A program made the translations under genes and the position numbers. Source: Mariniblastus sp. (lineage in GTDB: Bacteria > Planctomycetota > Planctomycetia > Pirellulales > Pirellulaceae). From it: a DNA stretch of 53,636 nucleotides. Below the pieces are notes generated by a model. That model had not been told where the DNA came from, made no database searches, and was given only the letters and a program-made list of their open reading frames with translations. The stretch's first letter is position 1. The number at the start of each line of letters is the position of its first letter. The DNA is taken from the NCBI GenBank assembly GCA_011523945.1, contig WTFU01000171.1, forward strand, positions 1-53,636, in the 5' to 3' direction. Of this stretch, positions 33,451 through 42,398 are shown one piece after another.

Positions 33451-35046
33451 TTAGTTCGAATCGCCGAGTGATTTCCAGCGGAGCTCTGCGTCGCTCGAAG
33501 GGCTAAAGTGCCTTACGATTTCAGTTGGAACAACTTGGAATTTCGTCGTTGCTTCTAGCCATTCTATGAATTCGGATTGTCGGCCAATGTTGTCGAATTC
33601 AAACCCCATCAGCGCCTGCCCCTCGGTCTGTCCGGAATCAGTGTAATTCATGTAGCACACACTTGATAAAGTGCTGGCGATTCGCATGAAATCGCGAAGT
33701 GCTCCTGGGCGATTTGCAAATTCGATTACCGCGAAAAAAGGAAATGCGATTAGATCGATATTGAACGGAATGACGCGGAATTCGGATCCCGGCGATCCGG
33801 TAATGTCATGATGTGGCGGGGCGTTGGGGGCAACCAAAAATTGATCGAGTAATTTGATCTCAGCGTGGGGGACTTCGATTCCGATCACCGGGTAGGCGTG
33901 AGTCTCAGAGACTTTCCCATACTGAAAATCGATGATATTCATGTTGGCAAAGAAACGATCGAGGAGTTCGATCATTGCGCCGTGTTGCTCATTAATCTCG
34001 AAGGCGTAATAGCGGGTTTCCGGCCGTTTGACTTGGCCTCGTCTCGCTATTTTGGGCAGCATCATAAAGTCGACGTTTGAGCCAGAGAGGACGGTCAACG
34101 GACGGTCGTTTTCTGTCAACGGGTATTGAATCGCTCCGGCAACTCCGAGGGCTGCGGACGGTTCAACGATGGTCCTCTTTTTTTGCCAAAGGAATTGTAT
34201 TGCCTCGCAAACCTGATCGTTGGTGACTGTGATGCACTCATCAATCAAATGTTGGCACAATTGAAAGGGGATTTCGCCGGGGCAGGCGACGGCTGTTCCG
34301 TCGCAGAATCGATCTAGTGTATCGATCGTCGTTCTTTGACCTTCGGATAAAGAAACTCCCATACTGTTTTGGTCGACAGCCTCAACCACAATTAATTTTG
34401 CCGAAGGAAATTTCCGTTTAGCCACCGAAGCGACGCCCGAGGCCATTCCCCCCCCACCGACTTCTAGAAAAACATGGGTGGGCGGCAAATCAAGATCGTT
34501 GACGAGTTCCATTCCAATCGTTGCCTGTCCAGCAATGACTTGGAGGTCATCGTACGGTGGAATCACCACACCTCCGGTAGATTCTGCAAAACGATGAGCT
34601 TCTTTGGCTGCTTCGTCGAATGAGTCACCGTGAAGCCGGATTTCGATGAATTCTCCACCAAAGCTCTTGACGGATTCTTGTTTGAGAACGGGCGTGGAGC
34701 GGGGCATGAAAATAGTAGCTGGCAAATTTAAACGCTTCGCAGTGACGGCGACGCCTTGAGCGTGATTTCCTGCTGATGCGGCTACCAATTTTCCTGTGAA
34801 CCCAGATTGGTGCATTGCCAGAATTTTATTGAACGACCCTCGCCATTTATAACTATGGACGACTGAGAGGTCTTCTCTCTTAAGGGCTAGCGATGCGCCA
34901 CTTTCCAGTTCCACTGAATCCAGAGGAGTGGGCTGATCGAGTTGGTAAACCCGTTCGAGCGCCGCTTCAGTTTCGAGTTTCAGCGAGCGCAGTAGTTCTG
35001 ACACTTGAGGATCGCTATTGAAATTCGATGGCGCTGAGTCGGTCAT
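33451..35046 (-). CDS. ilvA: Threonine ammonia-lyase (biosynthetic threonine dehydratase)
   Basis: 531-aa PLP enzyme converting threonine to 2-oxobutanoate, the first committed step of isoleucine synthesis. The PLP lysine is in SYKWRGSFNK, the phosphate-binding loop is GGGGMASG, and SAGNHAQGVA contacts substrate. The C-terminal 170 residues are a duplicated ACT-like regulatory region (GAMIELLDRFFANMNIIDFQ and AVIEFANRPGALRDFM), so feedback by isoleucine/valine is expected. The frame extends to 35127, but the ATG at 35046 with GAGG 7 nt upstream is preferred. It lies just downstream of ilvC on the same strand. Confidence 0.94.
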   Translation of the reverse strand: MTDSAPSNFNSDPQVSELLRSLKLETEAALERVYQLDQPTPLDSVELESGASLALKREDLSVVHSYKWRGSFNKILAMHQSGFTGKLVAASAGNHAQGVAVTAKRLNLPATIFMPRSTPVLKQESVKSFGGEFIEIRLHGDSFDEAAKEAHRFAESTGGVVIPPYDDLQVIAGQATIGMELVNDLDLPPTHVFLEVGGGGMASGVASVAKRKFPSAKLIVVEAVDQNSMGVSLSEGQRTTIDTLDRFCDGTAVACPGEIPFQLCQHLIDECITVTNDQVCEAIQFLWQKKRTIVEPSAALGVAGAIQYPLTENDRPLTVLSGSNVDFMMLPKIARRGQVKRPETRYYAFEINEQHGAMIELLDRFFANMNIIDFQYGKVSETHAYPVIGIEVPHAEIKLLDQFLVAPNAPPHHDITGSPGSEFRVIPFNIDLIAFPFFAVIEFANRPGALRDFMRIASTLSSVCYMNYTDSGQTEGQALMGFEFDNIGRQSEFIEWLEATTKFQVVPTEIVRHFSPSSDAELRWKSLGDSN

Positions 35047-35225
35047 TGCAAAGCCTCTATCGGATGATTTACAGCAAGGAGTCGACGAGTTGGTAATGTC
35101 ATAAGACACTCGAGCAGCAGTATCCAAGCGGGTTTGAGTTCAGGAGCGCGAGGTAATCCGTTGTTAGGTTGAAGGAGAGTTCGCCCCTTTCGGTGAATGC
35201 CCAAAGGATACTATAGTTATCAACC

Positions 35226-36227
35226 CTATGTCTGGTTTTGTTTCAGCCAAGAGAATTGCTTTCTCAGCGCTTGACCGGTTGCTTCAATGGGATGGGCGAT
35301 GTCTTCTTCCATCATGCGTTTGAAGTTTGCAGAACCGGATGCTGCTTCTTCTTGCCATTGTTTAGCAAAGGTTCCATCTTGAATGTCTTTTAGCACGGCT
35401 TTCATGTTTGCCCGTGTCTCATCGGTGATGATTCGTTTGCCGCTAACGAGATCCCCGTAGGCTGCGGTGTCGCTGATGAATTCGTGCATTCGTGCGATTC
35501 CACCCTCGTAAATTAAATCAACGATCAATTTGACTTCGTGGAGGCATTCAAAATAGGCAACATCCGGCTGGTAGCCGGCTTCGACGAGCGTCTCCCATCC
35601 GGCGGTAATCAATTCAGTTAGGCCACCGCAGAGAACTGCCTGTTCGCCAAACAAATCGGTTTCAGTTTCTTCCGGAAAGGTGGTCTGGATGATTCCAGCT
35701 CTCGCGGCACCGATTGCCCATCCGTAAGAGAGTGCGATATCCAAAGCGTTGCCAGTCGCATCTTGGTGAATTGCCACCAAGCCCGGAACACCGCTGCCTT
35801 CTTCGTATTGGCGGCGAACCATGCCGCCAGGCCCCTTGGGAGCAAGCATAACGACGTTGTTTTCAGGGGCGACGGTAATCGCGCCGTAATGGATGCAAAA
35901 TCCATGAGAGAACAAAACGGTAGAGCCGGGTTTTAGATTGGGTGCCACAATATCCCGGTAAACCTGCGGTTGAGCCATATCGGGGCACATCATGCAAACG
36001 ACATCCGCTTGTTTGGCGGCTTCTTCCATACTTAGCGGTGCCCAGCCCTCAGAAACCGCTTGGTTCCAGCTTTTCCCCCCTTCGCGAAGCCCGACAACGA
36101 CGTTGATCCCGCTATCTCTGAGATTCATCGCCTGTCCACGACCTTGGCTACCGTAGCCGATCATGGCCACGCAAAGGTTCTCAAGGGCTTGAGTGTTAAT
36201 ATCTGACTCGAAAAACATGGTGGTCAT
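35226..36227 (-). CDS. ilvC: Ketol-acid reductoisomerase
   Basis: 333-aa class I (short-form) KARI, which isomerises and reduces acetolactate or acetohydroxybutyrate with NADPH and Mg2+ in valine/isoleucine synthesis. The Rossmann loop is GYGSQGRGQA (23-32). The Mg2+/substrate residues lie in DLFGEQAVLCGG and ECLHEVKLIVDL, and the knotted helical C-domain is complete. The ATG at 36227 has TGGAG 8 nt upstream; a second ATG lies three codons later. Transcribed toward ilvA, with a 180-nt gap. Its leader holds a 12-residue ORF abutting a terminator, so attenuation by branched-chain amino acid supply is proposed. Confidence 0.97.
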   Translation of the reverse strand: MTTMFFESDINTQALENLCVAMIGYGSQGRGQAMNLRDSGINVVVGLREGGKSWNQAVSEGWAPLSMEEAAKQADVVCMMCPDMAQPQVYRDIVAPNLKPGSTVLFSHGFCIHYGAITVAPENNVVMLAPKGPGGMVRRQYEEGSGVPGLVAIHQDATGNALDIALSYGWAIGAARAGIIQTTFPEETETDLFGEQAVLCGGLTELITAGWETLVEAGYQPDVAYFECLHEVKLIVDLIYEGGIARMHEFISDTAAYGDLVSGKRIITDETRANMKAVLKDIQDGTFAKQWQEEAASGSANFKRMMEEDIAHPIEATGQALRKQFSWLKQNQT

Positions 36228-36280
36228 TGTGGGCTCCAGCTATTTCCAAAGATTCCGAAAGGGATGGTTTTGGTTAAATC

Positions 36281-36310
36281 AAAAAACGACTCGCAAGACG
36301 TGCGAGCCGT
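36281..36310 (-). terminator. Leader terminator of ilvC (attenuator candidate)
   Basis: On the minus strand ACGGCTCGCA (36301-36310) pairs with TGCGAGTCGT (36286-36295) in a 10-bp stem with one G-U, around a CGTCT loop, followed by TTTTTT (36281-36286). It lies 54 nt before the ilvC start and no minus-strand gene lies upstream within 600 nt. It therefore most likely acts on the ilvC transcript itself. Confidence 0.75.
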
Positions 36311-36349
36311 TCAAGTTGTCATGCGTGAAATTTGCAGCACGCTGATCAT
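36311..36349 (-). CDS. Putative ilvC leader peptide (12 aa)
   Basis: ATG at 36349 encodes MISVLQISRMTT and a TGA at 36311-36313 that directly abuts the 5' arm of the leader terminator. Four of twelve residues are Ile, Val or Leu (ATC, GTG, CTG, ATT). There is no good ribosome-binding site, which is the main weakness. Position and composition recall ilv/leu leader peptides of Proteobacteria. Confidence 0.42.
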   Translation of the reverse strand: MISVLQISRMTT

Positions 36350-36383
36350 CGGGGTAAAGTTCGCTATCGCAGGAATGGACTTT

Positions 36384-36411
36384 CGTATAATTTGATGCTG
36401 CAATCAAACAA
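36384..36411 (-). promoter_or_regulatory. Possible ilvC promoter
   Basis: Minus strand TTGTTT (36406-36411) and TATACG (36384-36389) with a 16-nt spacer. The predicted start lies about 28 nt before the leader ORF. It is a weak match to sigma-70, offered because of its position. Confidence 0.33.
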
Positions 36412-36841
36412 ACGCGTTCGTTCCTTTTTGCCTCTCGCTGATTCAGCAATCGAAGCCGATTCTAAAGAGGGAGCGATGAATGTCAATTCCAAGGTTTTGC
36501 CAAAAGAAATTGCTAAATGTGTAACTTGGTTGGGAGTTTAAATTGCGTGTATGTAACTTGAGCTGATTGTGGTTGTTTCTGTTCCGTTGAAGGTGATTTG
36601 CGGTGGTCGTTATTAAATAGCGTTCGCGGCGGCGTTAATGTGGAGCAAGAATTTAGAATGCAATTTTTTTCAGGCGATTATTTTGAAGCCATAGTTTTAA
36701 ATTTTCCTTCGATATATTCGATTTTGCCCTCAAAACAGGGCTAAGATGTGTCTTGCTCGATTCCAATCGGGTTGGAGTTTTCCTAATTTTGCCCGTCAGT
36801 GAATCTTGTCGGGCCACCGTTGTAACTGATCCACAGAACTA
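36412..36841. other. Divergent intergenic region ilvC / ppc
   Basis: About 430 nt upstream of ppc. It holds a possible 21-codon plus-strand ORF 36476-36541 (MNVNSKVLPKEIAKCVTWLGV is its whole product split as MNVNSKVLPKEI + AKCVTWLGV) with AAAGAGGGAG before its ATG. It also holds TGTAACTTG twice (36520 and 36552) and a GCCCT/AGGGC hairpin (about 36726-36741). None can be tied to a function. Confidence 0.35.
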
Positions 36842-39622
36842 ATGAACAAAAAACAAAACGAGCTGAGCGGTACGATTCGATTGTTGGGCGGATTGTTGGG
36901 GGAGACGATTATCGCCCAAGAAGGTCGTGAAGTGTTTGAGATGGAGGAGGAAATACGTAAATTGGCGAAGGCCTGGCGAGCGGGAGATGCGGACGCCAAG
37001 CAGCGGTTAGATGAAGTGATTCCAAGTTTGGTGAATGACCTTCCTCTTGCAGCGGCAAATTTAAAAGCATTCTCCACTTATTTTCAGTTAGTAAATTTGG
37101 CTGAGGAGCGAGAACGAGTTCGGATTTTGCGCGAGCGTGCTGAGACGGCGTTTGAATCCAATGTCCCCATGGATGAAACCATGGATGAAGCGTTAGGTAC
37201 ACTCAAGCGGGAGGGAGTGGAAGCCTCAGAAATCCAGGAGATTTTGGCTCGAATGGTCGTGACGCCAGTTTTCACGGCTCACCCAACTGAATCGAAACGT
37301 CGGACGATTCGTCAAATCCTCAATAAAGTATCGACCTTATTGAAACGACTCGACTCTGCCGATCTGTTCGCTCAAGAGCGAAATGAGGCCGAAGAATTAT
37401 TGCGGGATTATATCGTCCTGTTGTGGCAAAGTGACGAGACTCGCAATCGCCGTCCGACGGTGATGGATGAAGTGCGAAATAGCGGTTTGTACTTTTTTGA
37501 GAATACGCTCTTTGATCTCGTGCCGCGAATTTATGAGGAACTCGATGCCGCGTTGGTGAAGCATTTTCCTGAGCAACGTTTCGATGTTCCTTCGTTCCTT
37601 TCCTATGGTTCGTGGATAGGTGGCGATCGGGACGGCAATCCGTACGTGACAACGGATGTGACGGAAGAAACGTTGCAAGAGCATGAGTCGACCGTTCTCT
37701 CTCACTACCTAAAAGAGGTTCTCTCGATGTACTCGCTTTTGAGTCCGTCGACAACGCGAGTGAATTTCAGTCACTGGTTTCTGGCTAGTCTTGAAAAAGA
37801 TCGCGAATTGGTTCCCGAAGATGAGTTCGAAGTTTTGGATCGATTTGCACAGGAACCCTATCGTCAAAAACTGATCATGATTTATCGTCGATTAGTTGCA
37901 ACAAAAAAACAAAATGAAATTACGTGGAGTCGGGTTCCAGTCGGGAAGAAAAATCCCCGAGCCTACGATTCGGTCGACCAATTCCTGAATGATCTTTATC
38001 TTATTCGCGACAGTTTATTGGCCAACCAAGGTGAGCGATTGGTGCGTGGTCGGTTTGCTCGCTTGATACGATCCGCCCAGGTTTTTGGCTTTCACATGGC
38101 ATCTCTTGATTTGCGACAACATTCAAAGCGTCATCAAGAAGCTGCCGCTGAAATTTTTGCAAAAAATCAGACCGTGGACGGTTATCAGTCTCTACCGGAG
38201 GCCGAAAAAATTGCGGTTCTCAGCCGAGAGATTGAGAGTCCGCGATCGTGGTCCGGTGGTCGCAAATCCGATGGGCAATTTGGATTTACTGGCCAGACGG
38301 ATGATTTACTGACGCTGTTTCGATTGATTGGGTTTGCTCAGGCGAAGATGGGAGAGCAAGCGATTCAGGCCTACATTATCAGCATGACTCAGGGGGTTAG
38401 TCATATCCTTGAGGTGCTTCTGTTGGCCCATGATGCAGATTTATTTGGTTGCCTCGATATTGTGCCCCTGTTTGAGACGGTGGAGGATTTGAGGGCGGCA
38501 CCAGCGATCATGCAGTCGTTATTCGATAACCCTGTTTACGCAAAACATCTTGCTGAGCGTGGCAATCAGCAACAGATCATGATTGGTTACAGTGACAGTA
38601 ATAAGGATGGTGGCTATCTACGGGCGAACTGGATGCTGTTTACTGCTCAGCGACAACTGGCCGAAGTGTGCCAACGCAATGGGATCGTTCTGACGTTGTT
38701 CCATGGGCGTGGAGGTTCGATAGGACGTGGGGGTGGCCCCGCAAATCGGGCGATTCTTGCTCAGCCACCTGAGTCGGTTCGTGGGCGGATTCGAATTACT
38801 GAACAGGGGGAAGTGGTAAGTTCAAGGTATAGTGAACCGGAGATTGCCCATCGGCACCTCCAACAATTGGTGCATGCCGTCCTCTGTTCCACAGGAACTC
38901 GTCCTGTGTTTGATAAAATTGAACGCTGGTCTGAAATCATGGATGAGTTAAGTTCGATTGCCTATCGAAAGTATCGAAGCCTCGTGGAACGAGAAGATTT
39001 CCTCGAGTACTTTCATGCCGCTTCGCCGATCGATCAGATTGGTCAATTAAATATCGGTTCACGACCGAGTCGTCGAGCCGCTACTGAAACATTAGACGAT
39101 CTTAGGGCTATTCCCTGGGTGTTTGCATGGACGCAAACAAGAACCGATATCCCCAGTTGGTTTGGTGTTGGGACTGGTTTTCAAGATTGGCTTGCCGAGG
39201 GAGACTATGACTCAAAATTGGCAGAGCTGAGAGAGATGAATCAGCGATGGCCTTTCTTCCGTACCCTAATGAGTAATGTCCAATTGGGGATGGGGCGGGC
39301 CGATATGGCAATTTCAGCGCTGTACGCATCGCTCTCCGAGGAGCATGGCGAAGCTGTTTTTGAGGATATCAAGGCAGAATTTGACCTAAGTAAAAAGCTG
39401 GTTCTAGAGGTTACGGAATTGGACGAGCTCTTGCACTGCGAACCGTGGTTGCAGCACAGTATCAAAGTTAGAAATCCCTACGTCGATCCACTGAACTACA
39501 TTCAGGTCGAGTTACTTAAGAAACTGCGTTCTGATCCGGAAGTTTTGGATTCGGATGCGATTCGTCATGAGATTCTTCAATCGGTGAATGGAATCGCAGC
39601 GGGACTGCAGAGCGTCGGGTGA
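36842..39622 (+). CDS. ppc: Phosphoenolpyruvate carboxylase
   Basis: 926-aa anaplerotic enzyme forming oxaloacetate from PEP and bicarbonate. Active-site hallmarks are VFTAHPTESKRRT (catalytic His), GSWIGGDRDGNPYVT, the MIGYSDSNKDGGYL loop and FHGRGGSIGRGGGP (Gly/Arg-rich mobile loop). Length matches the bacterial class I family. The C-terminus ends NGIAAGLQSVG. Bacterial enzymes are tetramers, usually activated by acetyl-CoA and inhibited by aspartate or malate. ATG at 36842 without a strong ribosome-binding site. Transcribed divergently from ilvC. Confidence 0.97.
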   Translation: MNKKQNELSGTIRLLGGLLGETIIAQEGREVFEMEEEIRKLAKAWRAGDADAKQRLDEVIPSLVNDLPLAAANLKAFSTYFQLVNLAEERERVRILRERAETAFESNVPMDETMDEALGTLKREGVEASEIQEILARMVVTPVFTAHPTESKRRTIRQILNKVSTLLKRLDSADLFAQERNEAEELLRDYIVLLWQSDETRNRRPTVMDEVRNSGLYFFENTLFDLVPRIYEELDAALVKHFPEQRFDVPSFLSYGSWIGGDRDGNPYVTTDVTEETLQEHESTVLSHYLKEVLSMYSLLSPSTTRVNFSHWFLASLEKDRELVPEDEFEVLDRFAQEPYRQKLIMIYRRLVATKKQNEITWSRVPVGKKNPRAYDSVDQFLNDLYLIRDSLLANQGERLVRGRFARLIRSAQVFGFHMASLDLRQHSKRHQEAAAEIFAKNQTVDGYQSLPEAEKIAVLSREIESPRSWSGGRKSDGQFGFTGQTDDLLTLFRLIGFAQAKMGEQAIQAYIISMTQGVSHILEVLLLAHDADLFGCLDIVPLFETVEDLRAAPAIMQSLFDNPVYAKHLAERGNQQQIMIGYSDSNKDGGYLRANWMLFTAQRQLAEVCQRNGIVLTLFHGRGGSIGRGGGPANRAILAQPPESVRGRIRITEQGEVVSSRYSEPEIAHRHLQQLVHAVLCSTGTRPVFDKIERWSEIMDELSSIAYRKYRSLVEREDFLEYFHAASPIDQIGQLNIGSRPSRRAATETLDDLRAIPWVFAWTQTRTDIPSWFGVGTGFQDWLAEGDYDSKLAELREMNQRWPFFRTLMSNVQLGMGRADMAISALYASLSEEHGEAVFEDIKAEFDLSKKLVLEVTELDELLHCEPWLQHSIKVRNPYVDPLNYIQVELLKKLRSDPEVLDSDAIRHEILQSVNGIAAGLQSVG

Positions 39623-39671
39623 TACTGTGCATTTTTATGTCTGACAGTTACTCGAATAGGTTCAATTCAGA

Positions 39672-39701
39672 CTTGATTAGGTTTAGCCTTGATTAGGTTT
39701 A
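39672..39701. repeat. Tandem 16-nt repeat (CTTGATTAGGTTTA x2)
   Basis: CTTGATTAGGTTTA occurs at 39672-39685 and 39688-39701 separated by GC. A diverged third unit (AATAGGTTCAATT) lies just before. It sits in the 237-nt gap after ppc and has no evident role. Confidence 0.6.
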
Positions 39702-39859
39702 ATTAACGCTGAGGTTGATTCAGGCTGGTCGCTAATTCGTGCGGGGCGGAAGAGAGTCGTTAATACGTGGCAAGTTAGCAATGAGCGTTGCGGTGCTAAC
39801 GCCTAAACGCCTGCTGGTGACATGGCTCCACTGAGAGGAATTGGCGATAGGGAGAAGGT

Positions 39860-41182
39860 CTAATCGACGGAATTAACGATTTCCAGATTTCCCTCGAACC
39901 AGAGTGCCACTTCATGCGGAACCTCTCTGGGCATTTGCTTGAACTGTGCAAGGAGTTCGTTGCTGATCCCTTCTCGATAAAGGTTGAGATTTTTAATTGC
40001 CGTGCGAGTTAGGCATTCATCCATTTCTTGCCCCGCCATTAACCGATGGTATTTTTCGTTGACGCTCATCATGGCGGTTCCCACATCAATTACGCGATCG
40101 CCGGGGACGATTTCTCGCCAGGTGAAGTCGGGAAGGTTCATTGCTTTCTTACTGGCTTCGAGGATTCTGTCTGGTGTCAATGATTCGAGTAAATCAAAAT
40201 TTTCCAATACAAAGTAAGTCTTTTGGAATTCGCTGATCAAGTAGTCGGTGTTGGCCAACCGAAGGAGATCCTGGTCACACGAAGGGTCGATTAAGATGCG
40301 ATTTGATTCACTCCCGCCGATGCTGTAGATGGTTTCACCGGGGGAGGACAGAATTCCTGCACCGAAATCCCGCACCTCACCTTTTTCCATAACCAGACCA
40401 AATTCAACGGTGAACCAGTAGATTCGTCCGGCATATTTGAGGAGCTCATCGGCAGTTGTTTTAATGAGTCGGATTGCCTCTGCATCCCCCTGCACTGCCT
40501 CGATTTGTTGATCTCGTTCGGCGTAAATTATATTTCTGGTTTCGCCGTGGTATTTCATCACATTCGCTACCGCAGAAATAGTAAACGTTGCGACGTGTCC
40601 AGCAACGTCGTGCCCGATGTCCGGTTCTTCGAGGTAGTCGGTTCCCAGTGGACGCATGAAGGTCGTTACCGGAAAAAAGCGTTTGCTGTGACAAGTGAAA
40701 AAGAGTTCGGCAGGAATGATCTCATTGACGGTTGCCAGTTGCCACGCGGTTTGTTGATAGATTCGTGCGTTTAGCAAGTAAAAGTCCGGGATTACCCCGC
40801 CGGAAATTTCAAATAATTTTTCCCCATTCTGATATTCCTGACAAGCGAATTTCTCTTTTGTTTTTTTCTGCTGTGCAACCAGGCATGCCCAGCTGAGGTG
40901 TTCTTCAAAAGTATAATTTTCGTAATGCTGTTGGCATTCGTAATCACCTAGTGCGACGGACTCGGTGCCCGGATTGCCGGTTCGAAAGGGAAGCCCTCTC
41001 TGGGCTGCGGCGATGTAGGGGGCACGTTTGTTGGGGGGGATCGGATAGGGGACGTCCGTTCGTGACATTTCAGCTTCTAATCGCTGGATTCGCTCTTCCA
41101 GCGAAAGCGGTCTTATCTCACTGAGCTGGATGCTGTTCTTTTTAGCAAACAATTCGTAATCAGCTTGCGTGTATTCAGGCAT
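39860..41182 (-). CDS. Aromatic amino acid hydroxylase (phenylalanine 4-monooxygenase-like)
   Basis: 440-aa pterin-dependent non-heme iron hydroxylase. The iron-binding signature appears as EPDIGHDVAGHVATF (two His; the usual H-E-x-x-G-H has Asp in place of Glu), with the third ligand Glu in YWFTVEFGLV. FMRPLGTDYLEEPD and SSPGETIYS flank the active site. It is longer than bacterial PhhA (about 270-300 aa) because of an N-terminal 100-residue region and a C-terminal helical extension. Tyrosine formation from phenylalanine is most likely, but tryptophan or tyrosine hydroxylation cannot be excluded. No pterin dehydratase (phhB) is adjacent. Confidence 0.87.
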   Translation of the reverse strand: MPEYTQADYELFAKKNSIQLSEIRPLSLEERIQRLEAEMSRTDVPYPIPPNKRAPYIAAAQRGLPFRTGNPGTESVALGDYECQQHYENYTFEEHLSWACLVAQQKKTKEKFACQEYQNGEKLFEISGGVIPDFYLLNARIYQQTAWQLATVNEIIPAELFFTCHSKRFFPVTTFMRPLGTDYLEEPDIGHDVAGHVATFTISAVANVMKYHGETRNIIYAERDQQIEAVQGDAEAIRLIKTTADELLKYAGRIYWFTVEFGLVMEKGEVRDFGAGILSSPGETIYSIGGSESNRILIDPSCDQDLLRLANTDYLISEFQKTYFVLENFDLLESLTPDRILEASKKAMNLPDFTWREIVPGDRVIDVGTAMMSVNEKYHRLMAGQEMDECLTRTAIKNLNLYREGISNELLAQFKQMPREVPHEVALWFEGNLEIVNSVD

Positions 41183-41415
41183 CGCTCGCTCTCGTATCCA
41201 GGTGATGAAACCAGACCGTTTTTCACAGTCCTAATCAGCGGTTATTTGGTTCTAAGAATCATAGCGTTGATTGACGCTATTCATAGCGAAAGCCAAATGG
41301 TTTCCAAGCTGTGGACGACTGGCGACTGATTCTCAGGTTAGGGGGATCAGAATTGCCGATTATCCAAAAAAAACGGCAACGCTAACGCGGGATGAGGGGA
41401 CTGGCTGGCGTCGAT

Positions 41416-42348
41416 TTAGTCGCGGCTTTGGAGGTGCTTGGCTGCGCCTGCATCCATCAATTTTTGGGCAACGTTTTCGCCAAGTAATTTTGATTGATTC
41501 AAATCACTCGCTGCTTCACATTCGATCTTGTATTTTCCATCATGGCTGAGTACCGCGCCTTTGAGTTGGAGTTGTTCGTTGTGAAACTGAGTTAAAGCAC
41601 CTACGGGCGAGAGACAGCCGGCGTACAGCGCTCGAAGCATTGCCCGTTCAGCCATTGAGCGGTGGAAACTGATCGGATCATTGAGACTGGCAATTTGAGA
41701 AATCGTCTTCGTGTCTGCTTTTCGTGTTTCCAGCCCAAGTGCCCCTTGGCCGACAGCTGGTACCAATTCATCTGTCGGGAAGGTGTAGGCAATTCTATTT
41801 TTAAAACCCAGGCGAATAAGCCCAGCGGAGGCAAGGATAATTGCATCAAATTCTCTATCGTCCAGTTTTTTTAATCGTGTGTCGACGTTTCCGCGAATGT
41901 CACGAATTTTGAGGTCTGGACGTAAGTGCAGTATTTGAGCAGCGCGTCGGACGCTTCCTGTCCCGATGACTCCCTGTGGAGGCAGGTTTTGTAAACTAGT
42001 GAAATCGTTGCTTACCAAGGCATCGTTAACCCTTTCCCGTGGTGGCACCGCTGCAATCGTGAGCTGCGGATGATCTTCTGTCGGCAAGTCCTTAAGACTG
42101 TGGACTGCGAGATCAATCTCTTCGTTCAAGAGAGCAACCTGAAGTCGTTTTGTGAAAAGACCTTGCCCGCCAATTTGGGCGAGCGATCCCGTTTTAATAT
42201 CGCCTTCAGTTTTGATTTTTATGAGTTCAACGCTGATTCCGGTTTTTTCAAGCTCGCTCTTAACCCAGTTGCTCTGCCACAAGGCTAATTGGCTGCCGCG
42301 TGTGCCGAGACGGATATCTGATTTCTTATGGGGATTATTTTGTGTCAT
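41416..42348 (-). CDS. hemC: Porphobilinogen deaminase (hydroxymethylbilane synthase)
   Basis: 310-aa enzyme that polymerises four porphobilinogens into hydroxymethylbilane in heme synthesis. It has RLGTRGSQLALWQ at the start, the catalytic Asp in AVHSLKDLPT, and the Arg-rich TGSVRRAAQ and IRGNVDTRL loops. The dipyrromethane-cofactor Cys is in YAGCLSPVGA. The frame is open to 42396, but the ATG at 42348 gives the family N-terminus; the ribosome-binding site is weak at both. It follows the DUF502 gene by 50 nt on the same strand. Confidence 0.95.
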   Translation of the reverse strand: MTQNNPHKKSDIRLGTRGSQLALWQSNWVKSELEKTGISVELIKIKTEGDIKTGSLAQIGGQGLFTKRLQVALLNEEIDLAVHSLKDLPTEDHPQLTIAAVPPRERVNDALVSNDFTSLQNLPPQGVIGTGSVRRAAQILHLRPDLKIRDIRGNVDTRLKKLDDREFDAIILASAGLIRLGFKNRIAYTFPTDELVPAVGQGALGLETRKADTKTISQIASLNDPISFHRSMAERAMLRALYAGCLSPVGALTQFHNEQLQLKGAVLSHDGKYKIECEAASDLNQSKLLGENVAQKLMDAGAAKHLQSRD

Positions 42349-42398
42349 ATTTTTTAAGGATGTGCTGAAACTTGGTCGAAAGTTCCTCATGATCAAAT

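Noticed and set aside
36332..36541. 69-codon plus-strand ORF upstream of ppc
   Set aside because: The N-terminal part overlaps the ilvC leader and is unlikely; only the internal 21-codon portion has a ribosome-binding site.
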